Source of the DNA: an uncultured bacterium
GTDB lineage: Bacteria > Planctomycetota > Uabimicrobiia > Uabimicrobiales > JABWCH01
DNA length: 31,551 nucleotides
NCBI GenBank assembly: GCA_938003875.1
Contig: CALKWO010000282.1
Location: forward strand, 1 to 31,551
Reading direction: 5' to 3'
Part shown: positions 17,783 through 25,605 of the stretch, piece by piece
Numbering within the stretch: position 1 is the stretch's first letter
Layout of the letters: every line of letters begins with the position of its first letter
Made by a program: the position numbers and the translations under genes
The notes under the pieces: generated by a model
What the model saw: the letters and a program-made list of their open reading frames with translations, nothing else
What the model was told of the DNA's origin: nothing
The model's database searches: none

Positions 17783-19486
17783 ATGAAACTCATCTTTTTT
17801 GTATGGATATTTTTTTTTATTTGTGTTTATGCACAAGAGACAGCTATTTCATATCCTGATATTTTCCTTCCTATACAGAGTAAAAAATGTATGGTTTCTT
17901 CTCAGGAATCTCGTGCCACAGAAGCTGGTTTGCAAGTACTGAGGGAAGGTGGCAATGCTGTGGATGCTGCTGTGACAGTAGGCTTTGTTTTAGCTGTTAC
18001 CTTGCCTCGTGCTGGAAATATTGGAGGAGGCGGGTTTATGGTAATTTATCTGGCAAAAAACAAAGAGGTCACTACGATTGACTACAGAGAAAAAGCACCA
18101 AAGACGGCTACTCGTGATATGTTTTTAGACAAAAACGGAAATGCCGATTCGGAAAAATCTTGCCATAGCTATTGGGCTGTTGGAGTGCCTGGCACTGTAG
18201 CAGGATTTGCTTATGCATTAGAAAAATATGGGACAATTTCTTTACAACAAGCACTAAAACCAGCAATTGCCTTAGCATCCGAAGGCATTGTCATGGATGC
18301 TGATCTAAGCAATACTTTGCGCATTACCAAACCACGCTTTCAAAATTGTGATGCGAGCATGAAAGTATTCTTCAAGCCAAACGGAGATAATTATGAAGCA
18401 GGGGATATTTGGAAACAACCTGATTTAGCCTGGTCTTTACAAGAAATTGCCACAAATGGCCAAAAATCCTTTTATCAAGGGGAGATTGCGAAAAAAATAG
18501 TCTCTGATATGCAAAAACATGGAGGCCTGATTACAAAAGAAGATTTGCTTGCCTATCAGCCCGTGATTCGAAAACCTGTTCAGGGAACCTACCGTGGATA
18601 CGAGATTTATTCTATGCCTCCTCCTAGTTCTGGAGGTGTTCACATTGTCCAGATGCTAAATATCTTAGAAAAATTTCCCTTAGGAGAATGGGGGCATAAT
18701 AGTGCCAAAACCATCCACGTTTTGACAGAAGCAATGCGATTAGCGTACGCTGATCGTTCTCATTATCTAGGAGATCCTGATTTTACTAAAATTCCTGTTT
18801 CTGGATTAGTATCTAAAGCTTATGCTGATGAACTACGCAATAAGATCAATATGTACCAGGCGACACCTAGTGCTAAAGTCAAGCCAGGCAATGCTATTTT
18901 TTATGAAAGCAACGATACAACACACTATTCGGTTATAGATCAATATGGAAATGCTGTATCTAACACATACACAATCAATCTCAATTATGGAAGCAAAATC
19001 GTAGCAGAAGGTACAGGTATTTTGCTCAATAATGAAATGGATGATTTTGTTGCTAAACCAGACTCCCCGAATTCTTTTGGTTTATTAGGTTCTCAAGCCA
19101 ATGAAATCCAGCCTGAAAAACGAATGCTTAGCTCCATGACACCTACTATTGTCTTAAAAGAGGGAAAAGTGTTTTTAGTGACAGGCAGCCCAGGGGGAAG
19201 CACCATCATCACATGCACCTTGCAAATAATATCCAATGTAATTGATCATAGAATGAACATTGCCTCTGCAACTAACGCCCCACGAATCCATCATCAATGG
19301 TATCCAGATGAATTACGCCTAGAAGCAGGCATTAGCCAGGACACGATAGATTTGCTTAGGAAATGGGGGCATAAGGTATTGATAAAAGATTCTATTGGCA
19401 GCACGCAAAGCATTATGCAAACCTCACAAGGTTTAACCGGCGCATCGGATCCCAGACGCCCTGGCGCATTGACAGCAGGGCATTAG
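17783..19486 (+). CDS. ggt: Gamma-glutamyltranspeptidase
   Basis: An exported Ntn-hydrolase that transfers or hydrolyses gamma-glutamyl groups, for example from glutathione. It is 567 aa counted from the ATG at 17783; an in-frame TTG two codons earlier is less likely. The signal peptide is about residues 1-18. The enzyme self-cleaves before a Thr, here Thr379 in NDTTHYSV, and the oxyanion segment GSPGGST is present. The N-terminal GGGGFMVIY and DYREKAPK motifs also fit. The gene is complete and looks functional. It sits precisely between two flanks that surround an LRAT-like gene elsewhere in this window, with its stop codon at the right junction, so it seems to have been swapped in. Confidence 0.93.
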   Translation: MKLIFFVWIFFFICVYAQETAISYPDIFLPIQSKKCMVSSQESRATEAGLQVLREGGNAVDAAVTVGFVLAVTLPRAGNIGGGGFMVIYLAKNKEVTTIDYREKAPKTATRDMFLDKNGNADSEKSCHSYWAVGVPGTVAGFAYALEKYGTISLQQALKPAIALASEGIVMDADLSNTLRITKPRFQNCDASMKVFFKPNGDNYEAGDIWKQPDLAWSLQEIATNGQKSFYQGEIAKKIVSDMQKHGGLITKEDLLAYQPVIRKPVQGTYRGYEIYSMPPPSSGGVHIVQMLNILEKFPLGEWGHNSAKTIHVLTEAMRLAYADRSHYLGDPDFTKIPVSGLVSKAYADELRNKINMYQATPSAKVKPGNAIFYESNDTTHYSVIDQYGNAVSNTYTINLNYGSKIVAEGTGILLNNEMDDFVAKPDSPNSFGLLGSQANEIQPEKRMLSSMTPTIVLKEGKVFLVTGSPGGSTIITCTLQIISNVIDHRMNIASATNAPRIHHQWYPDELRLEAGISQDTIDLLRKWGHKVLIKDSIGSTQSIMQTSQGLTGASDPRRPGALTAGH

Positions 19487-19520
19487 TTACGAAGTTCTTT
19501 ATAGAACATAGAAGGGATTG
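19486..19520 (+). repeat. Right flank of the ggt cassette, duplicate of 25568-25602
   Basis: 35 bp starting GTTACGAAGTTCTTTATAG is identical to 25568-25602, the last codons and stop region of the LRAT-like gene. Its first base is the last base of the ggt stop codon. The identity ends where the P-loop remnant on the other strand begins. Confidence 0.9.
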
Positions 19521-19606
19521 CTATTGTAGTCTTGCCAACGCCAATATCACCCTCAACACTGATATTTTTTTATTTTTTCAGGAGAGTTATTCTCCACAAT
19601 TTTTTT
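19519..19606 (-). pseudogene. P-loop NTPase N-terminal remnant
   Basis: The minus strand encodes NISVEGDIGVGKTTIA (19519-19566), a clear Walker A context like that of deoxynucleoside kinases and some AAA-type ATPases. Upstream the natural continuation ENNSPEKIKK lies in another frame, and the two are joined by a one-base shift at a run of seven A. After Ile-Ala the reading frame enters the duplicated LRAT flank and stops. It is a frameshifted and truncated gene start. Which P-loop family it came from cannot be decided from so short a piece. Confidence 0.55.
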
Positions 19607-19638
19607 TCAAATTTTAAGCTATTTCTGGCTTTCAATTA

Positions 19639-19662
19639 AGCACAACATCGGTTACGCCCATT
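19639..19662. repeat. Short repeat copy 2 (GGTTACGCCCATT)
   Basis: This is the partner of 16139-16162. Here it lies between the P-loop remnant and the toxin-antitoxin pair. The function is unknown. Confidence 0.45.
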
Positions 19663-19720
19663 ACTATCTCATAAATTTTGGTGATAAAAACACAAAAAAT
19701 GCCCAGAAAGGAAAACTCAA

Positions 19721-19990
19721 ATGACAACTTATAAAGGCATTGTCGAAAATAGATGGATTAAAATGAAAGGCAAAGTGTTCTTGCCAGAAGGGGCTGAGGT
19801 AGAAATCATTATCAAAAAGTCTTTTCAACCTTCTCATAAAGGCTCCCCTTCTGCTATTTTGAAGGCGATCCAATCAACCCCATCTTTGGAGAAAAAGGAT
19901 GCGGAAGAACTGCGCCAAACTATTAAAGAAGGTAAAACTGCTGTTGATTGGTTAAGTCCATTTGATTCTGATGATAGCGAAGGAGAATAG
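19721..19990 (+). CDS. Antitoxin of a VapBC-type pair
   Basis: An 89-aa protein whose N-terminal half (GIVENRWIKMKGKVFLPEGAEVEIII) has the short beta pattern of the antitoxin family with the LPEG-x-EVE element (DUF104/AF2212-like). The acidic C-terminus, ending SDDSEGE, would wrap the toxin. AGAAAGGA before the ATG supports the start. The toxin gene starts 3 bp after its stop, with the toxin's ribosome site (AAGGAG) inside the antitoxin's last codons, as expected for coupled translation. Such antitoxins usually repress their own promoter, but I found no clear operator. Confidence 0.75.
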   Translation: MTTYKGIVENRWIKMKGKVFLPEGAEVEIIIKKSFQPSHKGSPSAILKAIQSTPSLEKKDAEELRQTIKEGKTAVDWLSPFDSDDSEGE

Positions 19991-19993
19991 CCA

Positions 19994-20407
19994 ATGGAGT
20001 ATCTGTTGGACACAAACATGGTAACTGCGTTGATGGAAGAAAACAAAGAATTTTTAGGACACCTGAAAAATCTTTCAGAGAACGACAGCATCATGACAAC
20101 TGTTTTCACTTACGGCGAAATCTATTACGGAATCAATATCCTACCTCAGGGCAAAAAGCGCAAAAGGTTAGAGCAGAAAGCCAACCAGGCTTTTAGCGAT
20201 TTACTGATTCTATCAGCCGATGAAAGAGTAGCTACATATTATTTCAAAATCAAATCGGATCTCAAAAAGAAAGGACGGCCTTTTAATGCGGAGAACGACC
20301 TTTGGATAGCCGCTATAGCACTGGCCAATCAGATATGCCTGGTAACAGATGATGCTCATTTTAAAGAGGTGGATGATTTACAGATAGAAGATTGGATAAA
20401 AGATTGA
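19994..20407 (+). CDS. vapC: VapC-type PIN-domain toxin ribonuclease
   Basis: A 137-aa PIN-domain protein, the RNase toxin of a type II toxin-antitoxin pair. The acidic metal-binding residues are all present: Asp6 (YLLDTN), Glu42 (YGEIYYG), Asp102 (ENDLWIAA) and Asp119/120 (VTDDAHF). Length and motif order are normal for VapC, so it should be active when freed. Typical VapC targets are tRNAs or the 23S sarcin-ricin loop; this one's target cannot be read from sequence. The upstream 89-aa antitoxin belongs with it. Confidence 0.9.
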   Translation: MEYLLDTNMVTALMEENKEFLGHLKNLSENDSIMTTVFTYGEIYYGINILPQGKKRKRLEQKANQAFSDLLILSADERVATYYFKIKSDLKKKGRPFNAENDLWIAAIALANQICLVTDDAHFKEVDDLQIEDWIKD

Positions 20408-20552
20408 TTTTAAGAATTTCCGCCATGTTTACTGAACAAAACAACGTAGAGAAACGGAAAAAGAAGTCAATTATGAAAAAAAAAAGAAGCAGTCCAATCT
20501 TCCGAGATTTTATGGCGCATACATCATGGCAATCCCAATTCCTTTGCGAAAG

Positions 20553-21197
20553 CTACAAATACTCTTCATTTTTGGAATGAGTGGCAATGATAGGAAGTAT
20601 ACTTTTGCAAGGAGTGTTTCCATCCCATACTATACCTGCTATAGCACCATCCTTTGTTCCTACTTCTACTTCATCAATATAAATATTTAAAACCCCGCTT
20701 TTACAAGAAAAATGGGAAGGGCGAGAAGGCATTACTGGAAAATCTGATACTGAATAGATGCTCTTAGCACGAGAATGAAGTGTGTTTTTGGGAAGATTTT
20801 TTTGGATATGAGAACAATTCGTATCTTTGATCTTTTTGGATAAAGAGAAAGAATTTTCCTGCTTGCATAAAGAGATATATTCCTCTGCTATCTTCAATAT
20901 TTCCCTTCCATGCTGTTTGATCTGGGAGAGTATTCCTTGAAGGTTTTTTTGATGCTCAGAACTTTTTGATTGTGGCATACAAGGATTTATAATGTACCCT
21001 ATGTATTTTTGAGCTTCTTTCAGAAGCTTGACATCTCCTTTTTTGGGTTGCCAATTCTCTAATGCGCCTCCTTGCCACCCTTGCTCTTTCATGTTCTTTA
21101 AGACTGCCTTTAGTCCTGTCCTATTTTCTTCGCCTAGGGCTATCTTGATCCAGGCAGGAACCAAGCTTTTCCAAAAATATTTCGGAATCGTATCCAC
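20553..21197 (-). CDS. Unknown protein with a truncated paralogue nearby
   Basis: A 214-aa soluble protein of unrecognised family, read from a GTG at 21197 that has AAGGAGAG six nt upstream. The N-terminal third is Trp- and Lys-rich (YFWKSLVPAWIKIALGEE, GGALENWQPKKGD), the middle is helical, and the end holds IYIDEVEVGTKDGAIAGIVWDG. That last motif is shared with the remnant at 16151-16501, which continues some 75 residues further, so this copy may be truncated at its C-terminus. The acidic strand plus Gly-rich strand recalls an RNase H-type fold, only as speculation. The leader is embedded in island repeat copy 2, so gene and repeat may have moved together. Confidence 0.6.
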   Translation of the reverse strand: MDTIPKYFWKSLVPAWIKIALGEENRTGLKAVLKNMKEQGWQGGALENWQPKKGDVKLLKEAQKYIGYIINPCMPQSKSSEHQKNLQGILSQIKQHGREILKIAEEYISLCKQENSFSLSKKIKDTNCSHIQKNLPKNTLHSRAKSIYSVSDFPVMPSRPSHFSCKSGVLNIYIDEVEVGTKDGAIAGIVWDGNTPCKSILPIIATHSKNEEYL

Positions 21198-21206
21198 GTA
21201 TCTCTC

Positions 21207-21440
21207 CTTCTTGGTGAACTTTTGCTCTTACATCTTGATATTATAGATGCTATTCAGCCATTCTAAAACGAGGCTCTTTTTTTGTCAACAGCAAAGAAAT
21301 TCTTTTCTTCGGATAGAAAAGTTGCCTGGCGTATCTCTTATTTTGTTGCATCATCTTTTATTGTTTCTGCTAAATTTAGAAGAGGAATTGCTAAGTTTTT
21401 TTCTTGGAATTTGATATAGAATCTTTCCTGCTTTCTTTAT
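21207..21440. repeat. Island repeat, copy 2
   Basis: The left part matches copy 1 (16481-16625) and the right part (about 21345-21440, with AAATTTAGAAGAG and CTAAGTTTTTTTC) matches copy 3 (28295-28380), so it is the most complete copy on the left and bridges the two others. The left end is the ribosome site and leader of the minus-strand gene ending at 20553. From 21441 to 21720 the DNA is AT-rich with long T- and A-runs and no gene; it should hold the promoter of the next gene. Confidence 0.7.
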
Positions 21441-21720
21441 CGCAATACTTGCTTCTTCTCCTCAATCATCTCTAAAAAAAAATTTTAAATCCTATATTGA
21501 AAATATTTGACATTTTTTTTTTTTTTCTAAAATATAAAAAGTTTAATTTGTATCTTTTGTATCCCGCATAAATAATGGTTTTTAATTGATTTCCTTTTAC
21601 ATTCTTTAGTGTTTAAGCAATAAAGAGTTAGAAAAATTGGATAATGCTCCCTTTCGTTGCGGTAGTAAAAAATGTTAGTATTTTTTTTGAGAAGACGCTT
21701 TCATTTTTAAGGAAAAAGAT

Positions 21721-22755
21721 ATGTCTCATGATGTAAAACCTGTTCAAGAAGAAAAAGAAGCTGAAAAGAAAAGCGAATCTAATTGGTCAGAAGGACTGAT
21801 CTCTAATGTAAAATTCATAGTATATTTTTTGGGTCTTTTTCTCATTGCTATCAGTATCCATTCACTATGTATCAATAAAGGCTCACTAGAATATTTAAAA
21901 GAACTAGATTATCTTAGAATTTCGGTATTGTTTGTAGGATTAATCATAATTGTTTATCCTTTCCGTAACCTTAAGTTATTGAAAAATATCTTTATTACTA
22001 ATAATAACGAATTAGATCAAATAACATTAAAACGCATTATCGCATGGGGAAGCATAGTTATTTTATTCGTACTTCTTCTATGTGTATACTATTTATTTCA
22101 ATCCCAAGAGGTTTCTCTAAAGGACTTATGCACTGCATCTACACCTAGCAATATACAATTCCATAAGGTGTTGATATTGGTGTTGATGATAACTGCAATC
22201 TTTGGTGCTATCGGTGGGATAGCATACAATCTCAGAAAGGTAACTGAATATAGTCTGAATTTCGATACACATCTTGCAATTACATACCTTTTAAATCCAT
22301 TCTTAGGAAGTATCTGCGGTATTCTATCAGGTTTTTTATTAGTTTTGGGTCAGATAGTGGTTATTACTACAACTACTACTAACACAAATCCTGTTAATGC
22401 CTTAGAGCAACTAAAACCTTTGATCATTTTAATGTCTGTTTCCCTTTTGGCTGGTTTTGCTAGCCAGGATTTCATGAAAAAAGTAGATGAGCTAATACAA
22501 ATTATTTTTTCGACCAAAAAAATAGACGAAAAAAATATTCAGAAAGCCATCGAGTTAGAAAAGACAGCAAGAAAATCTCTTTTGGAAAATATCAAAAATA
22601 TAATTGCGGATGAAAAGACTTTCACAAAGTATCAAACTAATTTCAATCAAGCAGATATAAAAACACTTTCGGAAATAGTAGAAAAGACACACGATAAAAA
22701 GAAAGAGGAAATCTCATCTATTTTGGATACTCAGTTCCCCGAAAAACAGGGTTAA
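21721..22755 (+). CDS. Multi-pass membrane protein of unknown function
   Basis: A 344-aa inner-membrane protein that I do not recognise. A charged N-terminus (1-25, Lys/Glu-rich) precedes six likely membrane helices at about 29-49, 65-83, 107-126, 149-168, 188-216 and 231-247. Helix four ends in GAIGGIAYNLRK and helix five in LLNPFLGSICGILSGF, small-residue patterns typical of packed helices. Residues about 255-340 are a Lys/Glu-rich helical, possibly coiled-coil, cytoplasmic tail. AAGGA before the ATG supports the start. It leads a run of AT-rich membrane and secreted genes and is followed by a probable terminator. Confidence 0.75.
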   Translation: MSHDVKPVQEEKEAEKKSESNWSEGLISNVKFIVYFLGLFLIAISIHSLCINKGSLEYLKELDYLRISVLFVGLIIIVYPFRNLKLLKNIFITNNNELDQITLKRIIAWGSIVILFVLLLCVYYLFQSQEVSLKDLCTASTPSNIQFHKVLILVLMITAIFGAIGGIAYNLRKVTEYSLNFDTHLAITYLLNPFLGSICGILSGFLLVLGQIVVITTTTTNTNPVNALEQLKPLIILMSVSLLAGFASQDFMKKVDELIQIIFSTKKIDEKNIQKAIELEKTARKSLLENIKNIIADEKTFTKYQTNFNQADIKTLSEIVEKTHDKKKEEISSILDTQFPEKQG

Positions 22756-22795
22756 AAGAATTTAGATATTGGATATAAAACGCATGCCTTATAAA

Positions 22796-22832
22796 CTTCC
22801 AGCAGTTTTTTAACTTGCTGGAAGAAATTTTA
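22796..22832 (+). terminator. Terminator after the six-helix membrane gene
   Basis: CTTCCAGCA pairs with TGCTGGAAG (9 bp) around an 11-nt T-rich loop and is followed by AAATTTTA. It lies 41 bp after the stop codon and separates this gene from the next. Confidence 0.6.
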
Positions 22833-22867
22833 AGGACTGCCAATATGTAATGTAAGAGAGGATTCCT

Positions 22868-23263
22868 ATGGAAGATATAAAAAAGTGGTTTTCTGATATA
22901 GGCAAAGAAGTTTTAGGGGATTACATACCAGCCAATGCTATCTTGATGTTTCTTTTTTTGGCGAACATTCCATTAGATTTTTTTTTGAATAAAGAAATCA
23001 AATATATTTTTTTCACAATGTTATGTTTTTATTTGATTTTAAAAAATACCTTTTCTAAACCTAATGCATCGTTTGTAAAAAAGATTTTTATCTTTCTTCT
23101 CGCTAGTTTTAATTTTTTTGTATGGGTATATGCCACTAGCATAAAAATACATTTCCCACTATTAATACAAGAAAATCTCATGTTTTATCTTTTAGTAGCA
23201 AGCTTATTGTTATCCATAACAGCAAGCTTGCTATTTAAAGATAATGCTATTTTAAATGATTAA
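22868..23263 (+). CDS. Small four-helix membrane protein
   Basis: A 131-aa protein with a short amphipathic start and about four hydrophobic helices (roughly 22-40, 44-60, 70-90, 102-124). GAGAGGA before the ATG supports the start. The sequence and helix order resemble the N-terminal membrane half of the protein at 23936-24712 (Ile-Pro near residue 20, FNFFVWVY against YNFSAWAY, final helix LLVASLLLSI against LLLVSVILSA), so the two look like diverged paralogues. I recognise no known family. Confidence 0.7.
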   Translation: MEDIKKWFSDIGKEVLGDYIPANAILMFLFLANIPLDFFLNKEIKYIFFTMLCFYLILKNTFSKPNASFVKKIFIFLLASFNFFVWVYATSIKIHFPLLIQENLMFYLLVASLLLSITASLLFKDNAILND

Positions 23264-23385
23264 ACCTATAACTTAGGTACTGCGGAATGTAGGTTAAAGA
23301 TTCATTTTAGGCTGCACTTTATTCTTATTAATTATAATTTTAAAATATTTATAAATTTTTATTTTTTCTAATAAAGGATTTTGCT

Positions 23386-23853
23386 ATGAATAAATTATTG
23401 TGCATTATTTTGCTAATTTTAGCCAGTTTTTCTCAAATAGTATTTTCTGAATCTGTATATGCATTAAAAGGAAATATATCTCCTTGGCGGTGGTGGGGGT
23501 ATGATATAAAAAGCGATGAAAGTGGAAAATCATCCAAAATGATTTATAAAGCAGGAGACACAACTTACGAAGATATAGATATATATAAAAAAGTCCCAGG
23601 ACAAGGGAAGTTTATTGTTAAGACTGATCCAGCTAATCCGTCTAGGGTAAAAATTACAGTAAGTGGAGAGAATGTTGCTTACGCTTATGTACTAGTTACG
23701 GTAAATGAGAATATGAAGGATGGAGATGGTAAGAGTTTCAAGAAAACCTCATCTGAGGTTATTATCTTCTATCCAGGAGAAACTTCCAAGCCATATAATG
23801 ATGGAGATAAACAATATGAATATAGCACAAAATGTATTTTAATATCACGTTAA
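23386..23853 (+). CDS. Small secreted protein of unknown function
   Basis: A 155-aa protein with a clear signal peptide (about 1-21, ending IVFS|ES) and a mature domain of about 130 residues rich in beta-prone, Lys/Asp/Tyr sequence. An aromatic patch, PWRWWGY, lies near residue 33. The lack of further hydrophobic helices suggests a periplasmic or secreted soluble protein. AAAGGA before the ATG supports the start. It sits between the two paralogous four-helix membrane proteins in the same direction, so a joint function is plausible. No known domain is recognised. Confidence 0.72.
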   Translation: MNKLLCIILLILASFSQIVFSESVYALKGNISPWRWWGYDIKSDESGKSSKMIYKAGDTTYEDIDIYKKVPGQGKFIVKTDPANPSRVKITVSGENVAYAYVLVTVNENMKDGDGKSFKKTSSEVIIFYPGETSKPYNDGDKQYEYSTKCILISR

Positions 23854-23935
23854 TTTTATAAATTTTAATTTATAAGTGCAGCTTAAATTATATAAAAATT
23901 TGGTGCAGATGAAGCAAAAATTTAAAGGATGTTAT

Positions 23936-24712
23936 ATGCCAGAAGAAAAGGAAGAATTTTTTTTAAAGAAAATGCTTGAAGAAATACTCCAACGGTTTAT
24001 CCCAAAAACGATTATCTTCACTTATATCTTAACATCTCAAGTACCAGTAAAATATATTCCTGATAAGATATCAAATTTTTTTTTGAGTTTTTGTAGTGAT
24101 AGCAAAATAGTTCCCTATATTGCTGCTTTTATTTTTTGTATTATAATACTTTGTATAAAAATTTTATTATTTGGCGATAGATTTAGTAGAATTTTTTTCT
24201 TTTTAACTTTGTATAATTTTTCTGCTTGGGCATACGTGTGTAAAATATCTGAAATTGCAGAGACATTGAATCCTGTATTAAATTTTATATTGTTATTAGT
24301 GAGTGTTATCCTGTCTGCTATTTTTTATTTTAGACTCAAGGTGCCTGCTCGATCTCTTGAATATTATCCTGAAGGCTGGGTAGAAAAAAACATCTACAAT
24401 ACCGATCCAGACATTGCTAAAAAATATATTTTAGAAAATTTAAAACTACGAAGAATATGGATAACAGACGATGGTCTACCTTTTAGCTTAGAAGATACAA
24501 CCTTAACAAAAAGTAAAGATAAAGATTATCCAGAATTATGGACATGGATATTAGATAGCGATAGATGGGAGTATAGCTTCCAAATTAAAGCTTATAAGAG
24601 CGATGATGGAAATGAAACCTATTGGCGTTTATCCCAAATAAGAAAAATGAATTTTCATATTGTCCGTATTTATAAAGAAATCTTAAAAAAAATTCAAACC
24701 ATTTTCGTCTAA
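23936..24712 (+). CDS. Membrane protein with a soluble C-terminal domain
   Basis: A 258-aa protein with about four helices in its first 145 residues, followed by a hydrophilic domain of about 110 residues rich in Trp, Tyr and Asp (EYYPEGWVEKNIYN, PELWTWILDSDRWEY). The membrane half resembles the 131-aa protein at 22868-23263. The start was set at 23936 because AAAGGA lies 8 nt upstream. Earlier in-frame starts, a GTG at 23876 and an ATG at 23909, have no ribosome site and add a poorly conserved stretch. Function unknown; the C-terminal domain could be the effector or sensor part. Confidence 0.68.
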   Translation: MPEEKEEFFLKKMLEEILQRFIPKTIIFTYILTSQVPVKYIPDKISNFFLSFCSDSKIVPYIAAFIFCIIILCIKILLFGDRFSRIFFFLTLYNFSAWAYVCKISEIAETLNPVLNFILLLVSVILSAIFYFRLKVPARSLEYYPEGWVEKNIYNTDPDIAKKYILENLKLRRIWITDDGLPFSLEDTTLTKSKDKDYPELWTWILDSDRWEYSFQIKAYKSDDGNETYWRLSQIRKMNFHIVRIYKEILKKIQTIFV

Positions 24713-24752
24713 TTATTTAGCGATGAAAATTAAATAACTTTCCCATTATGAT

Positions 24753-24836
24753 TTAACCGCAGAGGAACAGAGGATGCAGAGAAGAGAGAGAAATAATAAA
24801 AAATATTGTCTCTACTTCTCCGTGTTCTTCATGTTA
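24753..24836. repeat. Dispersed intergenic repeat (CCGCAGAGGAACAGAGG type)
   Basis: TTAACCGCAGAGGAACAGAGG and, 40 bp on, CTTCTCCGTGTTCTTCATG form the two ends of a dispersed intergenic repeat related to 9383-9439. The rest of the stretch from 24837 to 24980 is AT-rich with a small hairpin at 24949-24964 and a frame without ribosome site, which I do not regard as a gene. Confidence 0.5.
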
Positions 24837-24980
24837 TTCATAGTAGGTATTTGTTCAGATATCCTTATGATACCATCAACAAATGTTCTCTAAGAGTTAT
24901 GCTGGATATTATTGAATTATTGAAATACCACCCCATCTCAAAAAAAAGATGCAATCGGTTGCATTCTAAAATCTCGAAGA

Positions 24981-25024
24981 TTAAGCAGGATGAAATTCTT
25001 GTGTATCCTATTCATCCTGCTTAA
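24981..25024. repeat. Long inverted repeat
   Basis: TTAAGCAGGATGAA and TTCATCCTGCTTAA form a perfect 14-bp stem around a 16-nt loop. It stands between the membrane gene cluster and the LRAT-like locus. It resembles dispersed hairpin repeats of environmental genomes and could also act as a two-way terminator. Confidence 0.6.
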
Positions 25025-25068
25025 GGAAAACCTTCTGCTCACTCGCCTTATTTTGTATTTTCCCAAAG

Positions 25069-25255
25069 CATCTATGCTGAATATGTCTTGAATAGCAACA
25101 AGGAACACCAGCATGTTCCTAAAAACAGGATTGATGTAGATAATGTAGTGCCAAGAATATTAGCAAAAAAATTGTTTGGAATCCCTCGCTTTTTCTCTAT
25201 AATAGGATCCAGTACCGTTTTTCAATATAGGAGATAGAGATGGGCTTTGTTCCTG
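25069..25255 (+). repeat. Left flank of the LRAT-like locus, duplicate of 17532-17718
   Basis: This near-identical partner of the ggt left flank carries the remnant reading HQHVPKNRIDVDNVVPR up to a TAG at 25235-25237, a TATAAT, the ribosome site and the start of the LRAT-like gene. The match ends inside codon six of that gene. Confidence 0.88.
25175..25203 (+). promoter_or_regulatory. Putative promoter of the LRAT-like gene
   Basis: TTTGGA (25175-25180) and TATAAT (25198-25203) are 17 nt apart, with the ATG 37 nt downstream of the -10 box. The pair is also kept before ggt. Confidence 0.42.
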
Positions 25256-25593
25256 GTAGTATCGTTAAAAGGCCAGTAAATGGTTTTTGGGGTTTATTTT
25301 ACAATCACATGGGAATCTACATCGGTAATGATGAGGTGGTACATTTTAGTGGAGAAAGTAAAAAAGCAGATGATGCGATTATCCGTAAGGATAAACTGCA
25401 AGCGTTTGCTGCTGGCCATGAAGTCAGGCTGCATGCAAGTCCTAAAAATTCTGAACATGCAAATGCTATTTGTCAGGAAGCGCAGAGGCTTTTAGTGAAT
25501 CGAAGTAATGGCTATAACGAACAATATGGCTTCGTTGCCAGAAACTGTGAAGACTTTTGCGTTCATTGTTACGAAGTTCTTTATAGAACATAG
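25240..25593 (+). CDS. LRAT/NlpC-P60-like thiol enzyme
   Basis: A 117-aa protein of the LRAT-type permuted papain-like fold (related to NlpC/P60), a family of acyltransferases, phospholipases and peptidases. Visible: His23 in NHMGIYIG, a second His35 in VVHFSG, and Cys103 in RNCEDFC, equivalent to the NCEHF nucleophile motif. The usual His after Glu is Asp here. No signal peptide. AGGAGATAG before the ATG gives the start. The adjacent 47-aa membrane peptide starts 12 bp after its stop. It might act as a toxin, a lysis enzyme or a lipid-modifying enzyme; sequence does not decide. A second copy of this locus has had its coding part replaced by ggt. Confidence 0.8.
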   Translation: MGFVPGSIVKRPVNGFWGLFYNHMGIYIGNDEVVHFSGESKKADDAIIRKDKLQAFAAGHEVRLHASPKNSEHANAICQEAQRLLVNRSNGYNEQYGFVARNCEDFCVHCYEVLYRT

Positions 25594-25602
25594 AAGGGAT
25601 TG
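25568..25602 (+). repeat. Right flank of the LRAT-like locus, duplicate of 19486-19520
   Basis: These 35 bp cover the last eight codons and stop of the LRAT-like gene plus the ribosome site of the next small gene. They are identical to the sequence right after ggt. Confidence 0.9.
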
Positions 25603-25605
25603 GCT

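Noticed and set aside
20392..20580. 62-codon frame overlapping the vapC end
   Set aside because: It overlaps vapC and the convergent minus-strand gene, and its Lys runs come from an A-tract.
24806..25024. 72-codon plus-strand frame after the membrane cluster
   Set aside because: It starts inside a dispersed repeat and ends in a long inverted repeat, without a ribosome site.
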